Positions 1 through 8,178 of a stretch of 19,123 bases of DNA are shown in pieces. This stretch comes from Deltaproteobacteria bacterium UBA6967 (GTDB lineage: Bacteria; SAR324; NAC60-12): assembly GCA_002450295.1 (NCBI GenBank), contig DJYX01000095.1, positions 1 to 19,123 on the forward strand, given 5' to 3'. The position numbers and the translations under genes are program-made. The notes below the pieces were generated by a model that had not been told where the DNA came from, searched no databases, and saw only the letters and a list, made by a program, of their open reading frames with translations. How positions within the stretch are numbered: position 1 is the stretch's first letter; every line of letters begins with the position of its first letter.

Positions 1-244
1 AGCGTATCGATGAAGCCAGCTAGGGGAAGAATCGTAAAGCCTGGTACAAGGACGAAACCGATTCTCAAGTCTGGCTGGATGAGCCTACCATCAAGGTCAC
101 GGAAATTCTGATTATATTTTTCGAGCCCATTCATGGGGATCACAGTGATTAGGGTTCAGAATGATCTTTTTGATACTTCGTACCGAAAAAAGTGAAGCTT
201 TACAGGAATTGTCGTAAATCTTCAAACATGCGTCGCTTTTTTGG
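1..244. other. Left-edge region, no supported gene
   Basis: No gene can be supported here. One + strand frame is open from 24 to a TAG at 150-152 and reads like protein (it includes KAWYKDETDSQVWLDEP), but it has no ATG and is preceded in frame by a TAG at 21-23. The codons before that TAG (RIDEAS) also look protein-like. It could therefore be the degraded 3' end of a gene lying left of the window, or chance. I do not recognise the peptide. The rest, up to the promoter candidate at 245, shows no clear structure. Confidence 0.3.
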
Positions 245-273
245 TTGCCAAGCAAAGTTGAACTTCATACGAT
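245..273 (+). promoter_or_regulatory. Candidate sigma-70 promoter of the Liv-type operon
   Basis: TTGCCA at 245-250 (5 of 6 matches to the -35 consensus) is followed by exactly 17 bp and then TACGAT at 268-273 (4 of 6 matches to the -10 consensus). This would start transcription near 280 and give a leader of about 64 nt before the ATG at 344. The call rests on consensus matching and position upstream of the first operon gene. No regulator site was recognised. Confidence 0.4.
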
Positions 274-343
274 TCTCAACCTCTTTTTCTCAGATCAATT
301 AAGAATTCTGGGAAATCTTTAAACTCTTTCAAAAGGAGAGGAC

Positions 344-1582
344 ATGAAGACTAATTTTCTAAAGTACTGTTTGATGGCGGCTTCGCTTTCAATAGTCCCA
401 TTTGCAAGCGCTTTTGCAGCAGATTGTGTCCACAAGGTGGGTGGTCTTGCTCCTCTTTCAGCACCAGGATCCGTTGTTGGTGGTGAAGCAATGCGAGATG
501 CAATGTTGTTGGCTGAAAGAGATGTCAATGCAGCCGGAGGTGTTTTAGGTTGTGATCTTGAAGTGGTCATTACCGATACAGAAGGGCTGCCTGAAAAAGC
601 TACAGCGATGATGGAAAAGCTAATCACTCAGGATGGGGTTGTAGCTGTGGGGGGTGGTTATCACAGTTCTGTTGGTGTTGCTTCCAAGGATGTAGCCAAT
701 GCTCGTGGTATTCCGGTCGTGTTTGCTGAAACCTGGAATGATACAATCACAGGTGACAAACAGAAGTACATTTTCCGTATTGCACCCCTGAGTTCATGGG
801 CCTCCGGAGTGATCTGGCAATTTGCTGCACAGGCGCCTGGTGTTAAGAAAGTGGCTATTGTGACCGAAAATACAGACTATGGGATCCCGGCTGCCAAGGA
901 GTGTGAGGTAGGCCTTGGTACCAAAGGGATAGATTCCGTGACCTTCGGAGTTGATATCGGAACCCAGGACTTTGCGGGGATTGTTGAGCGGGTGAAGGCA
1001 GAGAATCCTGATTACATCATTGTTTTGTTGACCGGTGAAGCAGGATTCAATTTCACTCAGCAAGCTGCTGATGCGGGTACTGGTCCTCAAGATATTATGT
1101 TTCACGCAAATCAAGCAGGCCTGGAGAGCAAGGCCTATTGGGAGAACGTTCCTGATGGAAACTTAGCCTTCATGGCCCGAATTGGAGTACCAGAAACTAT
1201 GTATTCTGAGAGTGCGCTTAAATTTGCTAGAGACTACAAGGCTAAGACTGGCAAATCCGGTGTGGAGAGCTTTGCTCTGGAAGCATATGATTCGATTGGA
1301 ATCCTTGCTCAGGCGATTAATGAAGCTGGATCGACCAATGGTGATGCCATTGTAAGTGCTTTAGAAAATATTTCATATGATGGGGTATTGGGACGAATTT
1401 ACTTCCCATATGGCTCTAAAAAGGACCCATCAGCTGATGGTAAAGGTGATGAATGGTGGCACCAGTGGCCTGATGTCGCGATCACCATGGTCCAATATCA
1501 AAAGGAAGGCGAACCTTCAAATACGATGACCATTGTTTATCCAGATGCCTACAAGACAGGTGAGCCTGAATTCGTGGATTAA
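344..1582 (+). CDS. Branched-chain amino acid type ABC transporter substrate-binding protein
   Basis: Periplasmic solute-binding protein of the LivJ/LivK (HAAT, Periplasmic_binding_6) family, 412 aa. Residues 1-25 form a Sec signal peptide (basic MKTNFLK, hydrophobic core, ASAFA before ADC). The mature part begins with the family-typical VGGLAPLSAPG segment. GGYHSSVGVASKDVA near residues 102-116 corresponds to the region that holds the ligand alpha-carboxylate and amino group in LivJ, which suggests an amino acid or amide ligand. The start is supported by a strong Shine-Dalgarno sequence, AAGGAGAG at 333-340. This is the first gene of a run with two permeases, two ATPases, an aminotransferase and a DUF1611 protein. 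The family assignment is secure. The substrate cannot be read from the sequence, and urea/amide or D-amino-acid uptake are as possible as leucine. Confidence 0.9.
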   Translation: MKTNFLKYCLMAASLSIVPFASAFAADCVHKVGGLAPLSAPGSVVGGEAMRDAMLLAERDVNAAGGVLGCDLEVVITDTEGLPEKATAMMEKLITQDGVVAVGGGYHSSVGVASKDVANARGIPVVFAETWNDTITGDKQKYIFRIAPLSSWASGVIWQFAAQAPGVKKVAIVTENTDYGIPAAKECEVGLGTKGIDSVTFGVDIGTQDFAGIVERVKAENPDYIIVLLTGEAGFNFTQQAADAGTGPQDIMFHANQAGLESKAYWENVPDGNLAFMARIGVPETMYSESALKFARDYKAKTGKSGVESFALEAYDSIGILAQAINEAGSTNGDAIVSALENISYDGVLGRIYFPYGSKKDPSADGKGDEWWHQWPDVAITMVQYQKEGEPSNTMTIVYPDAYKTGEPEFVD

Positions 1583-1596
1583 TCTAATAATTAAAA

Positions 1597-1619
1597 GTCC
1601 AGAGCTTATTGCTCTGGAC
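1597..1619 (+). terminator. Hairpin between binding-protein and permease genes (attenuating terminator or mRNA stabiliser)
   Basis: This is a perfect 9-bp stem, GTCCAGAGC (1597-1605) with GCTCTGGAC (1611-1619), closed by loop TTATT. The T run (TTTTT, 1627-1631) begins 7 nt after the stem, so intrinsic termination would be partial at best. Such hairpins after a binding-protein gene commonly let that protein be made in excess over the membrane components, either by partial termination or by protecting the upstream mRNA 3' end. Confidence 0.55.
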
Positions 1620-1652
1620 CCCCACCTTTTTATCCCCACAGTAATCTGATTT

Positions 1653-2921
1653 ATGGAATTCGCCCCAATATTTTGGTGGACCACCCTCTGGCTGCTTGTC
1701 TGGGGGATTGTTGGGAGCATTGGTACTAGGCGGATCTATCTTGCAAAAGATCTCGACACTTCAAACGCAGTGCTGATGGGGGCCTTGATTGGAGCATCTC
1801 TAGGTCCAATAGGTCTGCTATTTCTCTGGCTAAAAACACCTGAGGCCTCCAAGAAATTGATTATTTTACCCTCCCTACTGACCGTTGGGATTCTGATGAC
1901 TGCCTTCGCTCTCGCTGATCCAGAAAATAACTGTGTTTCCAATAGCTCCTTTGTTCTGTCCCAAATCACAAATGGACTCATCATCGGGATCATTTACGGT
2001 TTGATGGCACTTGGACTTACCTTGATTTTCTCAATTCTTGGCGTTGTCAGTTTCTCCCATGGTGAATTCTACATGATTGGAGGAATGATCACTTACTACG
2101 TCACAGTGGTTTGGTTCCCAGGAATTTCTCCGATAGCGGGCATTTTGATCGCATGCTTAGCTACCTTTATTCTAGGTGCATTGTTCGAACGCTTGTTTCT
2201 GACACCGATGTACGATGGTCGCATTGAGCGACCAGTTGAATATGGGATTCTAGTGACCTTTGGACTGGCCTTCACGTTAATGTATTTTGTTCAAGCCGTA
2301 GCCGGTTCAAATCCAGTTAAAGCCAAACGTTTTTTTGATTTTCCTAGAATCCGATTCCCATCAAAGGAAGATCCCTGGCTGATCAAGACCAGTCGAGGAA
2401 ACATGGAGTTGTTTGACACCGTTTCGATCTCTAATCCACGCTTCATTGCAGCAGTCATCTCTATTTTAGTTTTGTTAGGCTTATTGTTCTTTCTTTACAA
2501 GACATGGACTGGCAAAGCGCTCAGAGCAGTTAGCCAGGATCGGGAGGCTGCAGCAATTGCGGGAATCAATCCTCATCGAATGAACATGTTGGCTTTCGCG
2601 ATGGGTGGGATGATTGCTGCCCTGTCTGGAGCGACACTGGTGCAAGCTTTCTCGTGGTTGCCGCATGTAGGCTTAATTCCGGCGATGCGCTCCTTTGTGA
2701 TCGTCGTGCTTGGCGGTTTGGGTTCATTACCTGGGGCCTTTTTCGGAGGGATCATCATTGGCTTGGTGGAGGCTGCTGGAACGGGATGTGTGCCCGACCC
2801 TCAAAAAGCCTCATCCTACATTCCAGCCTACGGAATGATTGTCCTCACCCTTACCCTACTCTTACGACCAACAGGCCTGATGGGTCGTCGTTTCGCCAGT
2901 GGAACCCACGGTAAGCTATGA
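1653..2921 (+). CDS. livH: LivH-type ABC permease with an N-terminal membrane extension
   Basis: Inner-membrane permease of the Liv/HAAT importer, 422 aa against roughly 300 for typical LivH. The canonical LivH core begins near residue 103 (SQITNGLIIGIIYGLMALGL, then FSHGEFYMIGG) and contains the usual cytoplasmic coupling segment RAVSQDREAAAIAGI. It ends with GMIVLTLTLLLRPTGLMGRR. The first 100 residues are additional: a hydrophobic helix (WWTTLWLLVWGIVGSIG), a polar stretch, a glycine-rich helix with GASLGPIGLLFLWL and a third helix (LPSLLTVGILMTAFALA). The ATG at 1653 has no clear Shine-Dalgarno sequence, but the extension is open and reads as membrane protein throughout. I see no good internal start at the expected LivH position. 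Its stop overlaps the next gene as ATGA. Confidence 0.88.
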   Translation: MEFAPIFWWTTLWLLVWGIVGSIGTRRIYLAKDLDTSNAVLMGALIGASLGPIGLLFLWLKTPEASKKLIILPSLLTVGILMTAFALADPENNCVSNSSFVLSQITNGLIIGIIYGLMALGLTLIFSILGVVSFSHGEFYMIGGMITYYVTVVWFPGISPIAGILIACLATFILGALFERLFLTPMYDGRIERPVEYGILVTFGLAFTLMYFVQAVAGSNPVKAKRFFDFPRIRFPSKEDPWLIKTSRGNMELFDTVSISNPRFIAAVISILVLLGLLFFLYKTWTGKALRAVSQDREAAAIAGINPHRMNMLAFAMGGMIAALSGATLVQAFSWLPHVGLIPAMRSFVIVVLGGLGSLPGAFFGGIIIGLVEAAGTGCVPDPQKASSYIPAYGMIVLTLTLLLRPTGLMGRRFASGTHGKL

Positions 2922-4129
2922 CAAGAATCCAAGTCCTATGGTTAATCTGTTTCGGAATCGTAGGATTTTTCCTGGCCTTCCCCTTCATTTATGGTGGTCG
3001 TGATTACGAATACATCATGCACATTTGTATCACAGGCTTCTTCTACGCAATATTGGCTTCAAGCTGGTCGATGCTTGCTGGATACGGGGGGCAGTTTTCC
3101 TTTGGACACATGGGTTTCATGGGCTTGGGAGCTTATGGAACAGCTCTCTTCAGTCACTATTTTTATCTCTCACCTGAACCGACAGGACTTTGCACTGAGT
3201 TCGCTTTTGGGGACCAGTATTTCATCATCAAGAATCCGGTTGGGGTCACCTCCAGTACATTAACCCAAGACTGCCTTACCAAGGCACTAGAGAATTGGAA
3301 CGGTACTGTGGAAGTCACACCCATGCCGATTGTCTTGGGTATACTAATCGGTGCATCGTTGGGCGCCCTATTCGGATTTTTGATTGGAATGCTGGTACTT
3401 CGTCTTCGAGCAGCTTACCTGGCCTTGTTCACCCTTGGCTTCTCTGAAATCCTCCGGGCTACGATCAGCGCTGAAATTGACATTACCCGTGGGCAAGCAG
3501 GTATCGAACTTCCGCATTTGTTTGAGAATGGGGTGGTCTTGTTTGGATATGAATTTACCAAGACCGACAAAATCCCTCCCTACTTTGTCATGTTCTTCTT
3601 GCTGCTTGCTTGTCTAGCCATCCTAGCTTGGCTTGCACAATCACGATTTGGACTCTTCATTCGGGCCTTGCGAGAGGACGAAGATGCAGCAGCGGCGTTA
3701 GGAATCAATATTGTTCGCTACAAAGTCCTGGTCTTCGTGATTACCTGCACGATGGCAGCGTTAGCTGGAGCAGTTCAAGCCCACTATATTGGAATCATCA
3801 CTCCAAACAATCTGATGATTATGCAGATGAGCCTCGTCGTGGCAATGGCGGTTATTGGTGGTCTGGAAAACTTTGCAGCTGCAGCGATTGGAGCGATCAT
3901 CATTGAGTTCATCCTGGAAATGCTCCGAAATAGCTTCGTGATTGGGGGTGTTGAGGTGGATATGACAATCTGGCGGCTTGTTTTCTTCGGAGTATTGCTG
4001 ATGGTCACCCTGCGGTTCTATCGGAATGGATTGATCACTCCAATCATCGAATACTTCACTCGGGCGCATGTGGCAGCTGAGACCGTCGCCAAACGCTCCA
4101 GTGAATCTTCAAATAGTCCAACAGCCTGA
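2918..4129 (+). CDS. livM: LivM-type ABC permease
   Basis: Second inner-membrane permease of the importer, 403 aa, and the heterodimer partner of the LivH-type protein. The LivM signature YGGQFSFGHMGFMGLGAYG is present in the N-terminal third. The EAA-like coupling segment RALREDEDAAAALGI lies near residue 250 and would contact the ATPases. A loop with two cysteines (LCTEF and QDCLTK) sits between early membrane segments and is probably periplasmic. Its ATG overlaps the upstream stop by 4 bp (ATGA at 2918-2921), so translation is probably coupled. The stop lies only 2 bp before the next ATG. The family assignment is firm. The substrate is unknown. Confidence 0.9.
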   Translation: MTRIQVLWLICFGIVGFFLAFPFIYGGRDYEYIMHICITGFFYAILASSWSMLAGYGGQFSFGHMGFMGLGAYGTALFSHYFYLSPEPTGLCTEFAFGDQYFIIKNPVGVTSSTLTQDCLTKALENWNGTVEVTPMPIVLGILIGASLGALFGFLIGMLVLRLRAAYLALFTLGFSEILRATISAEIDITRGQAGIELPHLFENGVVLFGYEFTKTDKIPPYFVMFFLLLACLAILAWLAQSRFGLFIRALREDEDAAAALGINIVRYKVLVFVITCTMAALAGAVQAHYIGIITPNNLMIMQMSLVVAMAVIGGLENFAAAAIGAIIIEFILEMLRNSFVIGGVEVDMTIWRLVFFGVLLMVTLRFYRNGLITPIIEYFTRAHVAAETVAKRSSESSNSPTA

Positions 4130-4131
4130 TC

Positions 4132-4899
4132 ATGGAACTCTCCGTACGCAACCTGAACAAGCGCTTCGGAGGGAACCATGTGCTCAAGGGCCTCTCATTT
4201 GAAGTGAAGGGTCCGGAGCTGATTGGGCTGATTGGGCCAAATGGTGCGGGAAAAACCACGCTAACCAACATTCTTGATGGGGCAATCACTCCCAACAGCG
4301 GCACGGTCTACCTAAATGGTAAAAGAATCGACCAGCTGCCTCCTTTTGAAGTAGCCCGGGCGGGGCTGGGGCGTACTTTTCAGGTGACTCGCTCCTTCCG
4401 CCGCATGACCGTGCTAGAGAACCTCTTCGTTCCTGCTTTGGCCAAAGATCTTACGGTCAGCAAGGATCAGGTACTTCCGAAGGCGATGGAAGTCCTCGAA
4501 TTTTTGACAATTGATCACTTGCGCAATGAGTACGCTCAAGCTCTCTCTGGAGGACAGCAAAAACTGTTGGAGCTCGGCAGGTTGCTGATGTTGGACCCTG
4601 ATATCATCATTCTCGATGAGCCCTTTGCGGGAGTTCATCCCAAGTTGATGGAGATCATCTATGGATACATTCGACGTGTCAATGATGCTGGAAAGGCGAT
4701 CATTCTGATCAGCCATCAAATGGAATCGATCTTCACCCTTTGCGGTAGGCTGCTGGTGCTGAATTTTGGTGAACTGATCGCAGATGGACTCCCAGCTGAT
4801 GTGAAGAAAGACCCTGCGGTGATTGAGGCCTACTTGGGGAGTGATGAAGAGGAACAGCCCTTCGACAAGCCAACCTCATCAACAGAAAACAAACTATGA
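4132..4899 (+). CDS. livG: LivG-type ABC transporter ATP-binding protein
   Basis: Cytoplasmic ATPase of the importer, 255 aa, the usual LivG length. Visible nucleotide-binding parts in order are Walker A GPNGAGKT (residues 35-42), a Q-loop region GLGRTFQVTRSF, signature LSGGQ (138-142), Walker B IIILDEP with catalytic Glu163, and switch His195 in LISHQ. The LivG hallmark FAGVHP follows Walker B. It begins 2 bp after the livM stop and overlaps the next ATPase gene by 4 bp (ATGA at 4896-4899), consistent with equal production of the two ATPases. Nothing in it is abnormal. Confidence 0.92.
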   Translation: MELSVRNLNKRFGGNHVLKGLSFEVKGPELIGLIGPNGAGKTTLTNILDGAITPNSGTVYLNGKRIDQLPPFEVARAGLGRTFQVTRSFRRMTVLENLFVPALAKDLTVSKDQVLPKAMEVLEFLTIDHLRNEYAQALSGGQQKLLELGRLLMLDPDIIILDEPFAGVHPKLMEIIYGYIRRVNDAGKAIILISHQMESIFTLCGRLLVLNFGELIADGLPADVKKDPAVIEAYLGSDEEEQPFDKPTSSTENKL

Positions 4900-5630
4900 G
4901 TGCAACAAATTCAACGGCTGGGGTGCTTGAACTTAGAGGCTTGGATGTGGGCTATTACAAGGACCTCAACATCCTGCAGGATCTGAATGTGAAAGCGAGA
5001 AAGAAACAGATCACCACGATTCTTGGGGCAAACGGAGTTGGCAAATCCACCGCCCTCAAAGCTGCATTTGGATTTCTGAAGCCCAACCGAGGTGATGTGG
5101 TTTTGGAGAACGAAAGTCTCCTCGATATTCCCACGCATCAGCGAATTCTCAAGGGTCTCGCCTACATCCCGCAACAACCCGGTGTCTTCAAGGACATGAC
5201 CGTCGAGGAGAACCTTCAACTCGGGGGTTGGACCTTCCGCAAAGACAAGCAGCAGGTTCGTGATAAGATTGAAGCCAATTACGAACGCTTCCCGGTGCTG
5301 CGTGAGAAGCGAAAGCAGATTACAGGGGAACTCTCAGGTGGTCAGCAAAGAATGGTTGAGATTAGTCGTACATTGATGGCAGAACCCAAGGTGTTGCTCG
5401 TAGATGAGCCCACTGCAGGACTCTCGAAGATGCTGGCGGAAGAAGTCTACGAAATGTTAAAGATGCTTGTCACGGTTGATGAATTGACGATTCTCCTAGT
5501 CGATCAGGAGATTCGTCAAGCCCTGAAAATAGCTGACTATGTGTATGTGCTGGAATTGGGCAGAAACAAATTTGAAGGACCGGCTCAACAATTTACTGAC
5601 CTTGAAAAAGCCTTCTGGGTTGGGGGGTGA
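4896..5630 (+). CDS. livF: LivF-type ABC transporter ATP-binding protein
   Basis: Second ATPase of the importer, 244 aa. Walker A is GANGVGKS (44-51), the signature LSGGQ lies at 146-150, and Walker B LLVDEP (167-172) is followed by TAGLS, the LivF pattern. The switch-histidine position reads LLVDQE, with Gln in place of His. That replacement is usual for LivF proteins (compare LLVEQN), so it is not a defect. The start overlaps the livG stop by 4 bp. A 31-bp gap separates its stop from the aminotransferase gene, with no terminator seen, so the downstream enzymes are probably in the same transcript. Confidence 0.92.
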   Translation: MSATNSTAGVLELRGLDVGYYKDLNILQDLNVKARKKQITTILGANGVGKSTALKAAFGFLKPNRGDVVLENESLLDIPTHQRILKGLAYIPQQPGVFKDMTVEENLQLGGWTFRKDKQQVRDKIEANYERFPVLREKRKQITGELSGGQQRMVEISRTLMAEPKVLLVDEPTAGLSKMLAEEVYEMLKMLVTVDELTILLVDQEIRQALKIADYVYVLELGRNKFEGPAQQFTDLEKAFWVGG

Positions 5631-5661
5631 TGTTCTTCTCTTAAGAATACTTTTGTAACAA

Positions 5662-7044
5662 ATGACGATGCCTTCCAAGTCTATTAATTCCCACCTTTTC
5701 TATCAGACTAGAAATCATAAACCTCGAGTTTCTCATTCCCGAGGAGTGTACCTTTGGGATCAGCAGGGAAACCAATATTTGGATGCTTCTTCAGGGGCAA
5801 TGGTCTCCAATATTGGACACAGCCATCCCAAGGTAATTGCAGCCATCCAAAAACAATTGAATCAAGCAGCATTCGCTTATCGTCTACATTTTGAGAATGA
5901 TGCTGCTGAAGAGTTTGCTGAAGATCTATCTGGGGTTATGCCAGTTGGCCTGAATCGGGTCTTTTTCGCTTCGGGTGGATCTGAGACAGTGGAATCCTGC
6001 CTAAAACTCGCCAGACAGTTTGCTATCTCACGCGGTGAATCCTCTCGATATAAGGTGATTTCACTCAGCCCCTCTTATCATGGCTGTACGCTTGGATTAC
6101 TGGGAGTCACTCAGTATGGACCCCTGAATGATCCTTTTGATTCCATGTATTTAGAGATGCCAAAGATTGCTGCACCCACTGCGTATAGGGATCAAAATTC
6201 ACTGAGTGTGGATCAGCGTGGAGAACGATATGCGGATCTGCTCGAAAAAGAGATTGTCAAGCAGGGTCCGGAGACGGTCTTGGCCTTCTTGGCAGAGCCT
6301 GTAGGTGGGGCTTCAACCGGAGCTTTGGTAGCCCCAGGAACTTACTATCCGAGGGTCAGGGAGATTTGTGACCGCTATGGAGTGTTGTTGATTGCCGATG
6401 AGGTGCTCTGTGGTGCTGGTCGTACTGGAGAATACCTAGCGCTTAATCATTGGGGTGTACAAGCCGATATCGTTGCATTGGCCAAGGGACTTGCAGCGGG
6501 CTACAGTCCCTTGGGAGCTGTTGTTGCCAAAGAAGAATTGGTGGAGGCTGTTTTGGATGATGGTGGTTTTTTGCACGGTTATACCTATGCTGGAAACCCG
6601 ATGGCTTGTGCAGCAGGTAAAGCAGTTCTTGAGGTACTGCTGGAAGAGAATTTAATGCAGCGAACTCAAGAACAGGGTGCCAAGCTTCGAGTTGGTTTAG
6701 AAGAATTGCAGCAGCAATTTGAATTCATTGGAGATGTTCGTGGTAAGGGACTGTTGCTTGCGTTCGAACTGGTAGAAAACCGTGAAACTTGGGAAGTACT
6801 TCCACCAGCATGGAATGCACACTCACGAATCGTTGAACTGGCTTACGAGGAAAAACTGATCCTCTATTCTCGTCGCACAAGAGGTGGATATTCTGGAGAT
6901 CACTTGATGGTGTGTCCTCCACTCTGCATCACTGATGGTGAATTGGACGAATTGTTGTCAAAACTAAAGCGAATCTTGATCAAGTTTGCTAATGAGCACA
7001 AACTTTCCACTAATTTGAAGTTCTCATCTTCCATGTTGCATTGA
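5662..7044 (+). CDS. Class III PLP-dependent aminotransferase
   Basis: Cytoplasmic fold-type I aminotransferase of class III (the ornithine/4-aminobutyrate/omega-amino acid group), 460 aa. Recognisable parts are the glycine-rich cofactor-phosphate segment ASGGSETVES (103-112), SYHG (138-141), whose Tyr stacks on PLP, IADEV with Asp246 contacting the pyridine nitrogen, the GAGRTG loop, and the Schiff-base Lys275 in ALAKGLAAGYSPLGA. FLHGYTYAGNPMACAAG is the usual late motif. Either ATG 5662 or ATG 5668 could be the start, and no strong Shine-Dalgarno sequence is present. It lies 31 bp after livF and overlaps the DUF1611 gene, so it probably deaminates what the importer brings in. The amino donor and acceptor cannot be told from the sequence. 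Confidence 0.9.
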   Translation: MTMPSKSINSHLFYQTRNHKPRVSHSRGVYLWDQQGNQYLDASSGAMVSNIGHSHPKVIAAIQKQLNQAAFAYRLHFENDAAEEFAEDLSGVMPVGLNRVFFASGGSETVESCLKLARQFAISRGESSRYKVISLSPSYHGCTLGLLGVTQYGPLNDPFDSMYLEMPKIAAPTAYRDQNSLSVDQRGERYADLLEKEIVKQGPETVLAFLAEPVGGASTGALVAPGTYYPRVREICDRYGVLLIADEVLCGAGRTGEYLALNHWGVQADIVALAKGLAAGYSPLGAVVAKEELVEAVLDDGGFLHGYTYAGNPMACAAGKAVLEVLLEENLMQRTQEQGAKLRVGLEELQQQFEFIGDVRGKGLLLAFELVENRETWEVLPPAWNAHSRIVELAYEEKLILYSRRTRGGYSGDHLMVCPPLCITDGELDELLSKLKRILIKFANEHKLSTNLKFSSSMLH

Positions 7045-8135
7045 GTCAATTGATGAAATCTACAGAGAAGCAGAAGGCACTCATCCTAGCGCCTCATACT
7101 TTCAACTTTGAGCAAGCCAAGACGGCCTTTGGCTTAGTCCGAGGGACAGATCGCTTTCAGATAGTGGGGGTGATTGATCCTGAGAAATCCGGCCAGGATG
7201 CAGGAATGATTGTGGATGGAAATGTTCGTGGTATATCCGTCTTTGCTTCCGCAAAACATGCTTTTGAGCAGTTGAGTGAATCCCCTGAGATGGCCATCGT
7301 TGGTATCACTCCATCCGGAGGGAGGTTGATTCCAGAATTGTTGAGTTTTATTGAGGAAGCTATCGAAGAAGGACTAGATATAGTCAATGGCCTGCATGAA
7401 TTTTTGGAGGATAAGCCACATCTGGTTGATGCGGCTCGGCAGAGGGGGGTGAAGTTACGCGACATCCGTAAACCACGCTCAAAGATGGATCTTCACTTCT
7501 GGTCTGGTGAAATCACTAAAGTGCGGGCTCCACGCATAGTGGTCATGGGAACAGATTGCGCCGTGGGCAAAAGAACCACAACACGTTGGCTTTGGGAGGC
7601 TTGTAATCAAGCCGGCATCAAGACCGAGATGATTTTCACTGGGCAAACCGGTTGGATGCAGTCTGGACATGATTTCGGTTTTCTATTTGATTCGACCCCC
7701 AATGATTTTGTCTCTGGGGAATTAGAAGATGCGATCGTTAGGTGTGATTGGGATTGCTCGCCAGATTTAATACTATTGGAGGGACAATCTTCTTTGAGAA
7801 ATCCATCAGGTCCCTGTGGAGCAGAGTTCATTTGCTCCGCCATGGCAAAGGGAGTGATCATGCAGCATGTGCCTGGAAGGAAGACTTTACATTTCACCAA
7901 CGCAAGCCTACCTATGCCAGATATTCAGGGAGATTTGGATTTGATTAAGATCTATGGAGCCCGAACTCTGGCTTTGACACTCAACTCAGAGGGACTTGCT
8001 CCAACAGAACTAGAAGGAATTAGAATAGATTATCAGCAGCGATTAGGACTTCCTGTCTTTTTGCCCAAAGAAAATGGTGTTGAAGGTCTGGTAGCGGTCA
8101 TCAAGGATTTCCTTCTAAAAAAGCAGAATGTTTGA
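7041..8135 (+). CDS. DUF1611 family P-loop protein, DgcN-like (possible D-glutamate N-acetyltransferase)
   Basis: Cytoplasmic 364-aa protein of the DUF1611 family. Residues about 11-150 form a Rossmann-like N-terminal domain. The C-terminal P-loop domain starts at VVMGTDCAVGKRTTTR (168-182, Walker A-like GTDCAVGKRTT) and continues with the family motifs GQTGWMQSG (201-209) and EGQSSLRNPS (247-256). Family members were long labelled NAD-dependent epimerase/dehydratase. In marine bacteria the member DgcN was described as an N-acetyltransferase acting on D-glutamate, working with the racemase-like DgcA. That activity is inferred here from the family only, and no DgcA is visible. The frame opens with TTG at 7041 overlapping the upstream TGA. 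ATG 7053 is an equally good start (360 aa). Confidence 0.82.
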   Translation: MSQLMKSTEKQKALILAPHTFNFEQAKTAFGLVRGTDRFQIVGVIDPEKSGQDAGMIVDGNVRGISVFASAKHAFEQLSESPEMAIVGITPSGGRLIPELLSFIEEAIEEGLDIVNGLHEFLEDKPHLVDAARQRGVKLRDIRKPRSKMDLHFWSGEITKVRAPRIVVMGTDCAVGKRTTTRWLWEACNQAGIKTEMIFTGQTGWMQSGHDFGFLFDSTPNDFVSGELEDAIVRCDWDCSPDLILLEGQSSLRNPSGPCGAEFICSAMAKGVIMQHVPGRKTLHFTNASLPMPDIQGDLDLIKIYGARTLALTLNSEGLAPTELEGIRIDYQQRLGLPVFLPKENGVEGLVAVIKDFLLKKQNV

Positions 8136-8178
8136 GAACTAAAAGCCTGAATCCAGAAAAAACAGAATAAAGAAGAAC

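Noticed and set aside
5580..5600. Gln in place of the switch His in the LivF-type ATPase as a defect
   Set aside because: The switch position LLVDQE (near residue 203) is Gln in LivF proteins generally.
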